Origin: JBFWUW01 sp050247075
Lineage (GTDB): Bacteria > Planctomycetota > Planctomycetia > Pirellulales > JBFWUW01
Reading direction: 5' to 3'
Length of the DNA stretch: 26,331 nt
NCBI GenBank assembly: GCA_050247075.1
Contig: JBFWUW010000087.1
Span: forward strand, 1-26,331
This document shows positions 14,656 to 21,905 of this stretch, piece by piece; position 1 is the first letter of the stretch, and each line of letters opens with the position of its first letter. A program made the position numbers and the translations under genes. Below the pieces are notes generated by a model. The model searched no databases and was not told where the DNA came from. It saw only the letters and a program-made list of their open reading frames with translations.

Positions 14656-16230
14656 TCAACCGTTTTGGACCGGGCAGTGCGCCGGGTGAGGCGGCGGCGG
14701 GCGGCGGTTTTTGGCCTGCTGGGGCCTTACCTGTTCCACTTTTGCCGGGTTTTGGGGGGTAGTGGTGCAGGTAAGCGATGCCGTTTGAGCGGTGGTGGGG
14801 TGGATGGCGGCTGCATGGAGTTGTTGGGTGTGGAGGGTCGAGCGCGATGCGGCCCCCTCACCCCCGGCCCCTCTCCCGCGGAGGGGAGAGGGGAGCAGTT
14901 GTTGGGGATGGAGAGTCGGGTAGCGCGGGATGGCGTTGACGATTTCGCGCGGAGAGGGGAGCAGGTGTTGGGGGTGGAGAGTCGGGGGTGAGGTGGGCGA
15001 CTGCGTGGTGTGGGCTTGAGCCCACACGGAAATCGGCTGGCGTGGACTGAAGTCCACGCTACGGGCGAAGCCGCTACCGAGCAGGAAGGCGATCAGCAGG
15101 GCCACGATACCGCCGGCGGCCTGGCGGGCCGCCGCCGCTTTTCTGGCGGCCTCGAGTTTTGCCGTTTGCTCCGCCTGCCAGGCGTCGAAGGCGGCTTCGG
15201 ACGCCGCGATATCGGCCGCGTCGGCCGCATCGGCGGCTGCTTCGTCGTAGTCGTCGTACATGTAGTCCTCGTCGGGAAAAAATCCCTCCTTCTTCATCTC
15301 TTGCATGTCGTGCCAATCCGCCCACTTCTCGGGCGTGCCGCCGATCGGCGGATGACGCGGGTAGCGTTTGAGGGGCGGATCAAGGGGAGCGATGCCCGAC
15401 GTGGACGGTTCGACAGCTGCCACAGGCGCGGCGGGAGCGACGGTTGCGACGGGTTCGATGGCTGCCACAGGGGCGGCGGGTGCGACAGGCGCGACAGGCG
15501 CGGCGGGAGGAGAACTCGCGGTTTCGGGGACCGGCCCGCGTCCGACGTTGGTGCCGACGCCCCGCAGCGCGGCCAGCGCCTCGGGACTGAGGTTGCGGGG
15601 CGGTGTCGGCCGCCTGGGCAACGGGTTGCCGTCGTCGTCCTCTTCCTCGCCGGTGGCCAGCGGCACCAGATCGTAGGCCGCATCGCGGGAAAAATGGTGC
15701 TTGCCCGCGAACTTGACGGCGAGTTGTTCCAGAACCTGGCGTTTCTCCTCGACCTGTTCCGGGTAAAGGCCAGCCAGCATAATGTCGCGGTTTTGCTCGA
15801 AGAAATCGACGATCTGGTCGAAGGTCGGCCGGCTTTGCTTGCCGTAGATTTCGGGCCGCATCCGCTCCAGCATCCAGGCGGCCGCCCGCCACGACGTCGA
15901 GCCGGCGCGGTCGATGCGGCTGAGCGCGACGTACTCAAAGTTGCGCCGATAGTTGCGAATTTCCGCGCGGAAATATTCGTCGTTCCGCATGGCCCGGCCG
16001 AGCGTGGTGTGCGAACAGCCCATGTGCCGGGCCACCTCCCGCTGGCTCATGCCGACGCCGAACAGCCGCTTTACGTCGTGCCGGCGGTCGTCATCGTCGA
16101 AGAAGGCGGGCGGGCCCTTCTTTTTGGACTTGTCCGGGCGGGGAACCTTGGGCGGCTTGAACATGGGGTCGGCGGCGGCGGCGTTAAAGGCCGCTACGAT
16201 TTCGATATCCGTTTTGGAGGATTCGGACAT
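14656..16230 (-). CDS. Terminase-small-subunit-like HTH protein with C-terminal membrane helix
   Basis: The protein has 524 residues from ATG 16230, which is preceded by GGGAG. Residues about 50-100 hold a helix-turn-helix (KRLFGVGMSQREVARHMGC, TLGRAM). Residues 113-130 (SWRAAAWMLERMRPEIYG) match the pattern found after the HTH in phage terminase small subunits. Next come a helical region (140-190), an Ala/Pro/Val repeat (VAPVAPAAPVAAIEP), an acidic segment (EDYMYDDYDEAAADAADAAD), a charged helix (EQTAKLEAARKAAAARQ) and one membrane helix (about 371-387, GGIVALLIAFLLGSGF). Everything after that, about 135 residues, is translated repeat DNA (TLHPQ.LLPSP units), so the original stop was probably lost. 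The function is unknown. A 438-residue opposite-strand ORF is rejected. Confidence 0.7.
   Translation of the reverse strand: MSESSKTDIEIVAAFNAAAADPMFKPPKVPRPDKSKKKGPPAFFDDDDRRHDVKRLFGVGMSQREVARHMGCSHTTLGRAMRNDEYFRAEIRNYRRNFEYVALSRIDRAGSTSWRAAAWMLERMRPEIYGKQSRPTFDQIVDFFEQNRDIMLAGLYPEQVEEKRQVLEQLAVKFAGKHHFSRDAAYDLVPLATGEEEDDDGNPLPRRPTPPRNLSPEALAALRGVGTNVGRGPVPETASSPPAAPVAPVAPAAPVAAIEPVATVAPAAPVAAVEPSTSGIAPLDPPLKRYPRHPPIGGTPEKWADWHDMQEMKKEGFFPDEDYMYDDYDEAAADAADAADIAASEAAFDAWQAEQTAKLEAARKAAAARQAAGGIVALLIAFLLGSGFARSVDFSPRQPISVWAQAHTTQSPTSPPTLHPQHLLPSPREIVNAIPRYPTLHPQQLLPSPLRGRGAGGEGAASRSTLHTQQLHAAAIHPTTAQTASLTCTTTPQNPAKVEQVRPQQAKNRRPPPPHPAHCPVQNG
14862..15059. repeat. Cluster of short repeats forming the 3' end of the HTH-membrane gene
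   Basis: This contains a CCCCTCTCCCGCGGAGGGGAGAGGGG palindrome-like element in pieces (14872-14893). It also has two direct copies of a GGGAGCAG..GTTGGGG..GGAGAGTCGGG unit (14892-14922 and 14958-14988). Two perfect palindromes follow: GTGTGGGCTTGAGCCCACAC (15008-15027) and GCGTGGACTGAAGTCCACGC (15040-15059). Confidence 0.7.
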
Positions 16231-16290
16231 GGTGTGTTTCTCCCGTTCTTTGGACGAAGGCACCCGCGGCGCGGGAAACGGCCCCATGAC

Positions 16291-16320
16291 AGGATAGCAG
16301 ATATGTGTACGTATGTGCAA
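16291..16320 (-). promoter_or_regulatory. Possible promoter for the HTH-membrane gene
   Basis: On the minus strand, TTGCAC (16320-16315) and TATCCT (16296-16291) are separated by 18 bp and lie about 60 bp upstream of the start codon. Confidence 0.45.
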
Positions 16321-16418
16321 CACTAAAATGGTCAGAAAAGAGATACAAAAGAACCACGGATAACACGGACTTCACGGATGGGGAGTGGCTGCGGCCAACG
16401 CGGCTGTTGTGCGAGACA

Positions 16419-16602
16419 AGGAACCACGGAGCATTTGGGTGGGCCGACACGAATTGCATCGGAAGAAATCGCACGCAAAGACGCAAAGGCGCAAAGGGAG
16501 TGTTCGCATGCAAACTTCCCGTCGCGAGACGACGGCATCCCCCATATTGAAGCTCTTTGCGCCTTTGCGTCTTTGCGTGAGCATTTCTTTTTGGGCTGAC
16601 GG
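16419..16602. repeat. Dispersed hairpin repeat, copy B (184 bp)
   Basis: This has the same length and organisation as 552-735. The leader ACCACGGAGCATT and GAATTGCATCGGAAGAAAT comes first, then the left arm of CGCAAAG units (16471-16496), a variable middle, the right arm of CTTTGCG units (16553-16579), and the trailing TTTTTGGGCTGACGG. The middle between the arms differs much more from copy A than the ends do. Between 16321 and 17378 I find only repeats and no credible gene. Confidence 0.85.
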
Positions 16603-16608
16603 CGGTGC

Positions 16609-17024
16609 CTGGGGAATAGGGTGGCTGGTGGCTGACCACCGGGAAGCCCCAGCGGAGTTGCCTTCCAACCAGAAAAACGGATGGACGCCTCTACGGGCCA
16701 ACCTGGTTGGAGCGTCAACTCCGCTGGGCCATGCGCTACGCTTCTGACCCAGCCACCCTCGCCATGCGCTGCGCTTCTGACCCAGCCACCCCTGGCCACG
16801 GCGCGAGCTACAAGGCAGGAGCCATGTAGCTACGGCTGGGGAACAGGGTGGCTGGTGGCTGACCACCGGGAAGCCCCAGCGGAGTTGCCTTCCAACCAGA
16901 GAAACGGATGGACGCCGATGCGGGGCAACCTGGTTGGATCGTCAACTCCGCTGGGCCATGCGCTACGCTTCTGACCCAGCCACCCTCGCCATGCGCTGCG
17001 CTTCTGACCCAGCCACCCCTGGCC
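16609..17024. repeat. Two 189-bp direct repeat units with nested inverted repeats
   Basis: Unit 1 (16609-16797) and unit 2 (16836-17024) are nearly identical, with a period of 227 bp. Each folds on itself: GGGTGGCTGG (16619-16628) pairs with CCAGCCACCC (16749-16758), and AGCGGAGTTG (16651-16660) pairs with CAACTCCGCT (16716-16725). Each unit ends with a second CCAGCCACCCC. The ORFs through these units are repeat artefacts. Copy B abuts unit 1. Confidence 0.85.
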
Positions 17025-17224
17025 TGAGCTGATAGAAGTTCGGTCATGCCCGTGGGACGACATTGCGCGAGAGGCCTGCGCTGAAAGCGTTGCGAAATCC
17101 CGCCCTAGGATCGCTGGCTGGCGAGCGCACCCTGGGCAACTTGCCGCGTGGAGGTTTTCCCGCCGTGTAAGGGTTGCACGGCCTTTGACGCGGCGCATGC
17201 TAACCATCGTGGGTTTAGGATACG

Positions 17225-17301
17225 GTACGAAATGACTGCCCCAACGTCCCTCCCCCGGAGTACCGGGAGAGGGGGGGCTAAAAGGGGAAGTTATTTCGTA
17301 C
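17225..17301. repeat. Hairpin element with GTACGAAAT ends
   Basis: The outer arms 17225-17242 and 17284-17301 pair at 14 of 18 positions (GTACGAAAT / ATTTCGTAC exact at the ends). The interior has CTCCCCCGG followed by CCGGGAGAG, the same kind of nested structure as at 10044-10145. Confidence 0.65.
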
Positions 17302-17378
17302 TTCAACCAAAGGGTCGGGGCGCGAGTTTTCGAGATCAGGCGGCAGCCTCCCGCGATAAGTCAGCCAGCCAGGCTGAT

Positions 17379-17573
17379 TCATTCTTGGGCGGCCTCATCC
17401 GCCGGCGGTTCCGCGGGCCGCTCGCTGTAGCCTTCGCAACGCAGCACGGGTTGGGGCGGATATTTGGCGAACCGCCGATCGACAGCCGATTGGCGGCAGA
17501 GCCAAAACCGAGACCCCTTGCCGGAGACGACCTCTTGGCAGTGCGAACATGTGTGGCAGAGTGAGTGGGGCAT
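17379..17573 (-). CDS. Small four-cysteine protein, putative zinc-binding
   Basis: The 64-residue protein starts at ATG 17573. It has CHTCSHC near the N-terminus (C6, C9, C12), then GSRFWLC, RRFAKYPPQPVLRC and GY. This CxxCxxC...C...C layout with a KYPPQPV..C.GY ending resembles, as I recall, small uncharacterised proteins found across planctomycetes and other phyla. The spaced cysteines suggest a zinc ribbon or similar metal site. The tail is acidic and Pro/Ala-rich. No partner is obvious. It is divergent from the cyclase gene, with the two starts about 150 bp apart. A longer overlapping ORF in another minus-strand frame lacks these features. Confidence 0.7.
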   Translation of the reverse strand: MPHSLCHTCSHCQEVVSGKGSRFWLCRQSAVDRRFAKYPPQPVLRCEGYSERPAEPPADEAAQE

Positions 17574-17624
17574 GCGCCACCGTGAGGAACGGACGACAAC
17601 TCAATCGCCATTGTAGCCAAAAAA

Positions 17625-17653
17625 TTGGTTCGCCCGACGGCGGCTGTTATACT
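17625..17653 (+). promoter_or_regulatory. Sigma70-type promoter for the cyclase-family gene
   Basis: TTGGTT (17625-17630) and TATACT (17648-17653) are separated by 17 bp and lie 73 bp before the start codon. Confidence 0.6.
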
Positions 17654-17726
17654 CGCCGGCACGTCTGGCGGAAGCGTCGTTGCACCCTCCGCCGGGGCGA
17701 TCACTTCTGGCTGGCGGAGATTACCG

Positions 17727-19436
17727 ATGCGAATGCTGACTACTTGGGCGTGGATTGTGTTAACTTTGGCGTTGGCAAGCGGGGCGGCCGCAGCCAAAGA
17801 ACCCGCTATCCGAACACAAGCCGCCTTTCACGACTTGTCGCTGCTGGTGGCACCAGAACTCCCCTGCTATTGGACGGCTGGCTTTCCGCCATTCGATATC
17901 AACCACTATCTACGGATTGGGCCGCTGTCGGCATATAATAGCGACATTCTGACGATCGACGAGCATACCGGCACCCAGTTCGATGCCCCGGCCCACTTCG
18001 TGCCGCCGCCAGACTCTGGCCTGCCAGACGCCAGCCCGCTGGGCCTGGTGACGGGTGAAAAAGTCCCCGCCTGGCAATTCTGTGGCGAGGCCTGCGTGAT
18101 CGACTGTTCCGACATGCTGGAAAGCGGGCCCGCGGGGATCAGTCCGCTCATCACGCGCGACCGCGTGCGGGCGTGGGAAAAGTCGCACCGTCCGCTGAAG
18201 GCGGGCGACGTGGTGCTGTTCCGCAGCGGCTATACCGACAAGTTCTACGCGCCGTTTCCCCAGGGCCGCCGGCTGATTGCCGATCCCGTGCAAGGGACCG
18301 CGCCGGGTTGGCCAGACCCCGATGCCGCCTGCATGGACTATCTGGCCAGTCGCGGCGTCATGACACTGGGCACCGATAGCCCCAGCATGGGCCCCATTCC
18401 CGGTGATCTGGCGCCGCGGGTCCATGTGGCCGGCCTCAAGCATGGCATGATCTGGACAGAGTGCGGCACACGCTACGGCCAATTGCCAGCGACTGGGGCG
18501 TTCTATTGCATGGTGGGTGTCAAGCACGCGGGCAGTTCCGGCAGCGAGGGTCGCGCCTTTGCCATCGAGCCCGGATCGCTGGCCGAGCGCTTGAATGCCG
18601 CCTCCCGCCAACACCAGGTTGTCGATCTGTCGGTGACGCTGTCGGAGGACTTCCCTGTCTCCTGGCCGGGCGCGGGGACGGGCAATCATCGCTGTCCTTA
18701 CTACAACAAGGTCATCAACAACTTTGGCAAAGGGGGACCGTATCTGGCCCAAACGCATCGCATGGATAGCCACAGCGGCACGCATCTGGTGCCGCCGGCC
18801 TATGCATTGCCAGCGGAAGGTTTCGACAGCAGCAACTACGCGCCGGAAGTGCAAGAATGGCTGGCCGAGTACGAAAAGAAGTTTGGCCCGCGCGGCCTTA
18901 GCGATGTAACAACCGAGAAAGTACCGCTGGAACAAACTTGCGGCGAAGCACGGGTGATTGATGTCAGCAGCCTTGTCGGCTCCACCGACAACAGCGCCTG
19001 GCCCGCCTCGCCAGAGATTACCGCCGAGCAGATCGAGGCTTGGGAAAGCCAGCACGGCCCACTGCAAGCGGGAGATGTGGTGCTGTTTCGCAGCGGTTAC
19101 AGCGACCGGCACTATCTGCCAATGCCCGAGGGTAACTCCTGCCTGAAGCTGCCGCTGGATGGCCAGGCCGAAGGCTGGCCGGCACCCGGCGCGGCGGCCA
19201 TTCAACTATTGGCCAAGCGCGGCATTCGATGTGTCGGCACCGACGGGCCAACATTGGGAGGTGTCGATCCGCGGCGGGCCTTGTTCACCTATTGGCAACT
19301 GGCCAGCCAGGGCATGGTCGGCGTGGAGTATCTGACGAATTTGGACCAGGTGCCCGACAAGGCCTATTTCATTTTCGCCGCTGTCAAAATCCGCGGTTGC
19401 CACGGCGGCCCAGGCCGGGCGATTGCATTGTATTAG
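17727..19436 (+). CDS. Exported double-domain cyclase family (kynurenine formamidase-like) protein
   Basis: The protein has 569 residues from ATG 17727, with GGCGGAG 7 bases upstream. The longer open frame upstream overlaps the promoter and was not used. A signal peptide (WIVLTLALASGAAAA) is followed by two tandem PF04199-like domains (about 35-285 and 290-569). Each has an AGDVVLFRSGY strand and a GTD.P..G segment. The family's metal motif HxGTxxDxPxH is mostly intact in domain 1 (H80, D86, H90) but degenerate in domain 2 (H349, H353 kept, while the Asp and last His read V355 and Y359). The family hydrolyses or cyclises amides and related substrates at a divalent metal. The substrate here is unknown. 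Domain 2 may be structural or bind substrate. Confidence 0.85.
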   Translation: MRMLTTWAWIVLTLALASGAAAAKEPAIRTQAAFHDLSLLVAPELPCYWTAGFPPFDINHYLRIGPLSAYNSDILTIDEHTGTQFDAPAHFVPPPDSGLPDASPLGLVTGEKVPAWQFCGEACVIDCSDMLESGPAGISPLITRDRVRAWEKSHRPLKAGDVVLFRSGYTDKFYAPFPQGRRLIADPVQGTAPGWPDPDAACMDYLASRGVMTLGTDSPSMGPIPGDLAPRVHVAGLKHGMIWTECGTRYGQLPATGAFYCMVGVKHAGSSGSEGRAFAIEPGSLAERLNAASRQHQVVDLSVTLSEDFPVSWPGAGTGNHRCPYYNKVINNFGKGGPYLAQTHRMDSHSGTHLVPPAYALPAEGFDSSNYAPEVQEWLAEYEKKFGPRGLSDVTTEKVPLEQTCGEARVIDVSSLVGSTDNSAWPASPEITAEQIEAWESQHGPLQAGDVVLFRSGYSDRHYLPMPEGNSCLKLPLDGQAEGWPAPGAAAIQLLAKRGIRCVGTDGPTLGGVDPRRALFTYWQLASQGMVGVEYLTNLDQVPDKAYFIFAAVKIRGCHGGPGRAIALY

Positions 19437-19486
19437 CACGAATTGATGCGGCTTCCCGCATGGTGCGGCGACGTGGAGCAAGTGCG

Positions 19487-19870
19487 ATGCACGAGAACGA
19501 GATTGCCAAACAAGTCGTTGATGCGGCGTTCAAGGTGCACTCACATTTTGGCCCAGGTCTGTTTGAGATCGTCTACGAGGTGAGTCTGGTACATGAACTT
19601 CGTGAGCGAGGCCTAACAGTCGTGCGACAGACTCCCATTCCCATTCGATATGGCAGTGTGGTTTTTGAAGAAGGATTTCGCGCGGATGTGATCGTGGAAG
19701 GTAAGGTGCTCTTGGAACTGAAATCGCTCGAGCAGATTGCACGCCTTCACAAAAAGCAGGTCTTAACTTATTTGAGATTGCTCGATTTACAACTGGGCTT
19801 GCTCATTAATTTCGGCGAGGAGTACATCAAAGACGGCATTCTTAGGATTGTGAACGGGTTGAAAGCGTAG
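19487..19870 (+). CDS. GxxExxY family protein (PD-(D/E)XK nuclease fold)
   Basis: The 127-residue protein starts at ATG 19487, with GGAG 8 bases upstream. It has the family signature GPGLFEIVYE (23-31), then a nuclease-like core: D67 in FRADVIVEGKV, E77 and K79 in LLELKS, and the helix KKQVLTYLRLL (89-99). This fits the PD-(D/E)XK arrangement, and the putative catalytic D, E and K are all present. The biological role of the family is not established. It is separated by 50 bp from the cyclase gene, and the left arm of hairpin copy C begins 27 bp after its stop. Its codon choice is less GC-rich than its neighbours' (ATT, TTT, TTA frequent), which hints at separate ancestry. Confidence 0.9.
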   Translation: MHENEIAKQVVDAAFKVHSHFGPGLFEIVYEVSLVHELRERGLTVVRQTPIPIRYGSVVFEEGFRADVIVEGKVLLELKSLEQIARLHKKQVLTYLRLLDLQLGLLINFGEEYIKDGILRIVNGLKA

Positions 19871-19897
19871 TCTCGCCAATCAGATGCAAGAAATGAT

Positions 19898-20034
19898 CAC
19901 GCAAAGACGCAAAGACGCAAAGGGGACGAAGAAGATGGAAGCATCTACCGCACCGCAAATGGTAGTTTTGCCTGACCCAACCCAATCGCCACGATTCTGC
20001 CTCATCCCTTTGCGTCTTTGCGCCTTTGCGTGAG
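19898..20034. repeat. Dispersed hairpin repeat, copy C
   Basis: The left arm of CGCAAAGA units (19898-19925) and the right arm of CTTTGCG units ending CGTGAG (20006-20034) pair along most of their length. The leader sequence present in copies A and B is absent, and the loop is unrelated. It directly follows the GxxExxY gene. Confidence 0.85.
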
Positions 20035-20107
20035 TCCCCTTTTCGCCACCGCGAAATTACGTCCGTCCCTGTCATTTTTGTTCTGCCAACCTGGCTGGAG
20101 ATGCCGC

Positions 20108-21589
20108 ATGGCGGATATGCCTTCCAACGCGGGTGAAAATGCGCCGGCCAATGTCCAAGCCTATCAGGCCCAGCACGCGCTGAAGAAGCCGCTGCGGACG
20201 CTCGATATTTGGGCCTTGGGCGTAGGAGCCGTCATCACCGGCGAGTACTTTGGCTGGAACCTGGGGCTGGCGGGCAATGGCCCCATCGCCATGCTGGTCG
20301 CCTCGCTGATTGTCTGCCTGCTGTATCTGACTTGGGTGCTGGCCCTGTCGGAATTGAGCGTAGCCATGCCTTTTGCCGGCGGGCCGCTGGCCTACGGACG
20401 CCGGGCCGTTAATCCGTTGCTTGGCTACGTCATGGGCTGGTCGATGTACCTGGAATGCCAGTTTGCCACGATCGCCACGGCGCTAGCTACCGGCGGTTAC
20501 ATCGCCTTCTTGATCAACCCCGACCAACCCAGCCCGCACGTCACGGTGTTGGCCGCACTGGCCACCGTGGCGATCTTCTTGGTGCTGCATATTTGGGGCG
20601 TCAAGGAACAATCCACGGTCATGGTGGTGATGACCTACGGGGCCATTTTAGGGCTGGTAATATTTTGGTGCGCGGCCGCCACGAACTTCTCGTGGGATCG
20701 CATCTGGACGACACCCCTGTTGCCGGCGGAAAAAGGTTGGAAGGCCGTGCTCGATGCCGTTCCGTATGCCCTGTGGTGGCTGGTGATTATCGAGACCGTG
20801 GCCCTGGCCGCCGAGGAAGCGCATGAGCCGCACCGCACCATTCCTCGCGGGCTGGTGTGGGCCCAGTTGACGTTGATTGTGCTGGTCGTGCTGACCTGGC
20901 TGTTTGCCTGCGGCGCGATGGACTACACCGAGTTGGCCGAAAACAAGATCGTCACCGACAGCGGCGAAACCGCCACCGAATCTGTCAACTATCCGTTGGC
21001 CAAGGTCATCCGCCATTTGCCGCGGCTGGGCCAATCCAAGCCGCTGGTTTACGGCTTTGGCCTGATTGCCCTCTTCGGCATGGTGGCCAGTTATCATGGC
21101 ATGGTCTATGGCACCAGCCGGCAGTTGTTTGCACTGGGGCGGGCCGGCTATTTGCCGCTGTGGTTGGGCAAGGTTCACACCACGCGGCGCACTCCGGTGG
21201 CAGCCTTGTTGGCCAGCAGTTTGATCACCGCGGGTTGTATAATCGCCACCATCTGGTTCTTGCAAGCGGTGAACGTGGCCGTGCTGATCTCCACGCTGAC
21301 AGCCTTGATCTGGTATGTGCTGGCCATCGGCTGCCTGTTCGTCCTTCGCCGCCGCGAGCCGCGGCTGTTTGGCAACTATCGCACGCCCATCTATCGCATG
21401 TTGCCGGCTACCGTAGTGCTGCTGTCGGTGTTCGCCGCGGTGGTCTACAGCGGAATCAACATTCAGGTCGTTATCCCCACCGCCGTGTGCTACGCACTGG
21501 CAGTGGCTTACTATTGGTTCTTCCGCCGCCAGCGGCTGGAGTTGGCCGCGCCCGAGGAATTATCCGCCCGAGAAAGAACCGCCCCATGA
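20108..21589 (+). CDS. APC-family permease, ethanolamine permease type
   Basis: The 493-residue protein has about 12 hydrophobic segments. The first contains ALGVGAVITGEYFGWNLGL (residues 36-54), a hallmark of ethanolamine permeases in the APC superfamily. Later features are ALSELSVAMPFAGGPLAYGRRA, AAEEAHEPHRTIPRGL and GTSRQLFALGRAGYLP. It probably imports ethanolamine or a similar small amine across the inner membrane. No ethanolamine ammonia-lyase or microcompartment gene is nearby, so the substrate is uncertain. The start was set at ATG 20108 (GGAG 8 bases upstream). The frame is open further upstream, but that part lies in hairpin copy C. Its stop overlaps the next start (ATGA). Confidence 0.88.
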   Translation: MADMPSNAGENAPANVQAYQAQHALKKPLRTLDIWALGVGAVITGEYFGWNLGLAGNGPIAMLVASLIVCLLYLTWVLALSELSVAMPFAGGPLAYGRRAVNPLLGYVMGWSMYLECQFATIATALATGGYIAFLINPDQPSPHVTVLAALATVAIFLVLHIWGVKEQSTVMVVMTYGAILGLVIFWCAAATNFSWDRIWTTPLLPAEKGWKAVLDAVPYALWWLVIIETVALAAEEAHEPHRTIPRGLVWAQLTLIVLVVLTWLFACGAMDYTELAENKIVTDSGETATESVNYPLAKVIRHLPRLGQSKPLVYGFGLIALFGMVASYHGMVYGTSRQLFALGRAGYLPLWLGKVHTTRRTPVAALLASSLITAGCIIATIWFLQAVNVAVLISTLTALIWYVLAIGCLFVLRRREPRLFGNYRTPIYRMLPATVVLLSVFAAVVYSGINIQVVIPTAVCYALAVAYYWFFRRQRLELAAPEELSARERTAP

Positions 21590-21849
21590 ATGAATCACAC
21601 CAAGAGAAGCGCCCCACGGACCAGGCCAGGCACGCCACGGGCGTGGTACGCCTGCTAGAACAACTAACCGGCGCAGTATTGGGTGCCGTCGTGCTAGGGC
21701 TGGCGTGGATGCTGTTGGCGGCCTATCAGCCCCAACGAGTGCGGCTGGCCAGCGAAACGGCCGAAGTGGCCGTAGCCCTGGTGTTGTTGACGTCATCACT
21801 GGTGCTCGTCACCGTCGTCGCGTTGCTGCACACCCGCCGGCAATCGTAG
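21586..21849 (+). CDS. Small two-helix membrane protein coupled to the permease
   Basis: The 87-residue protein starts at ATG 21586, which overlaps the permease stop in ATGA, so translation is probably coupled. A hydrophilic N-terminus (about 20 residues) is followed by two hydrophobic helices, LTGAVLGAVVLGLAWMLLAAY and VAVALVLLTSSLVLVTVVALL, with a short basic end (HTRRQS). I do not recognise the family. The stoichiometric coupling suggests an accessory subunit or a regulator of the permease. Confidence 0.75.
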   Translation: MNESHQEKRPTDQARHATGVVRLLEQLTGAVLGAVVLGLAWMLLAAYQPQRVRLASETAEVAVALVLLTSSLVLVTVVALLHTRRQS

Positions 21850-21852
21850 AAT
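21823..21852 (+). promoter_or_regulatory. Possible promoter for the exported hydrolase
   Basis: TTGCTG (21823-21828) and TAGAAT (21847-21852) are 18 bp apart and 53 bp before the start codon, overlapping the end of the preceding gene. Confidence 0.4.
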
Positions 21853-21905
21853 GAACAGCCGCCAGCGGCGTTGCAATCGCCCCCCACAAGACTTTGAGAA
21901 TTACC

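Noticed and set aside
15010..16326. 438-residue plus-strand ORF opposite the HTH-membrane gene
   Set aside because: It is Gly/Arg-rich without motifs, whereas the minus strand has a ribosome binding site, an HTH and a membrane helix.
17336..17797. 153-residue minus-strand ORF overlapping the small cysteine protein
   Set aside because: The other frame (17379-17573) has the conserved cysteine and KYPPQPV pattern. The longer ORF also crosses the cyclase promoter and signal peptide region.
17910..19205. 431-residue minus-strand ORF opposite the cyclase gene
   Set aside because: The plus strand shows a signal peptide, metal motif and two homologous domains. The antisense frame shows nothing recognisable.
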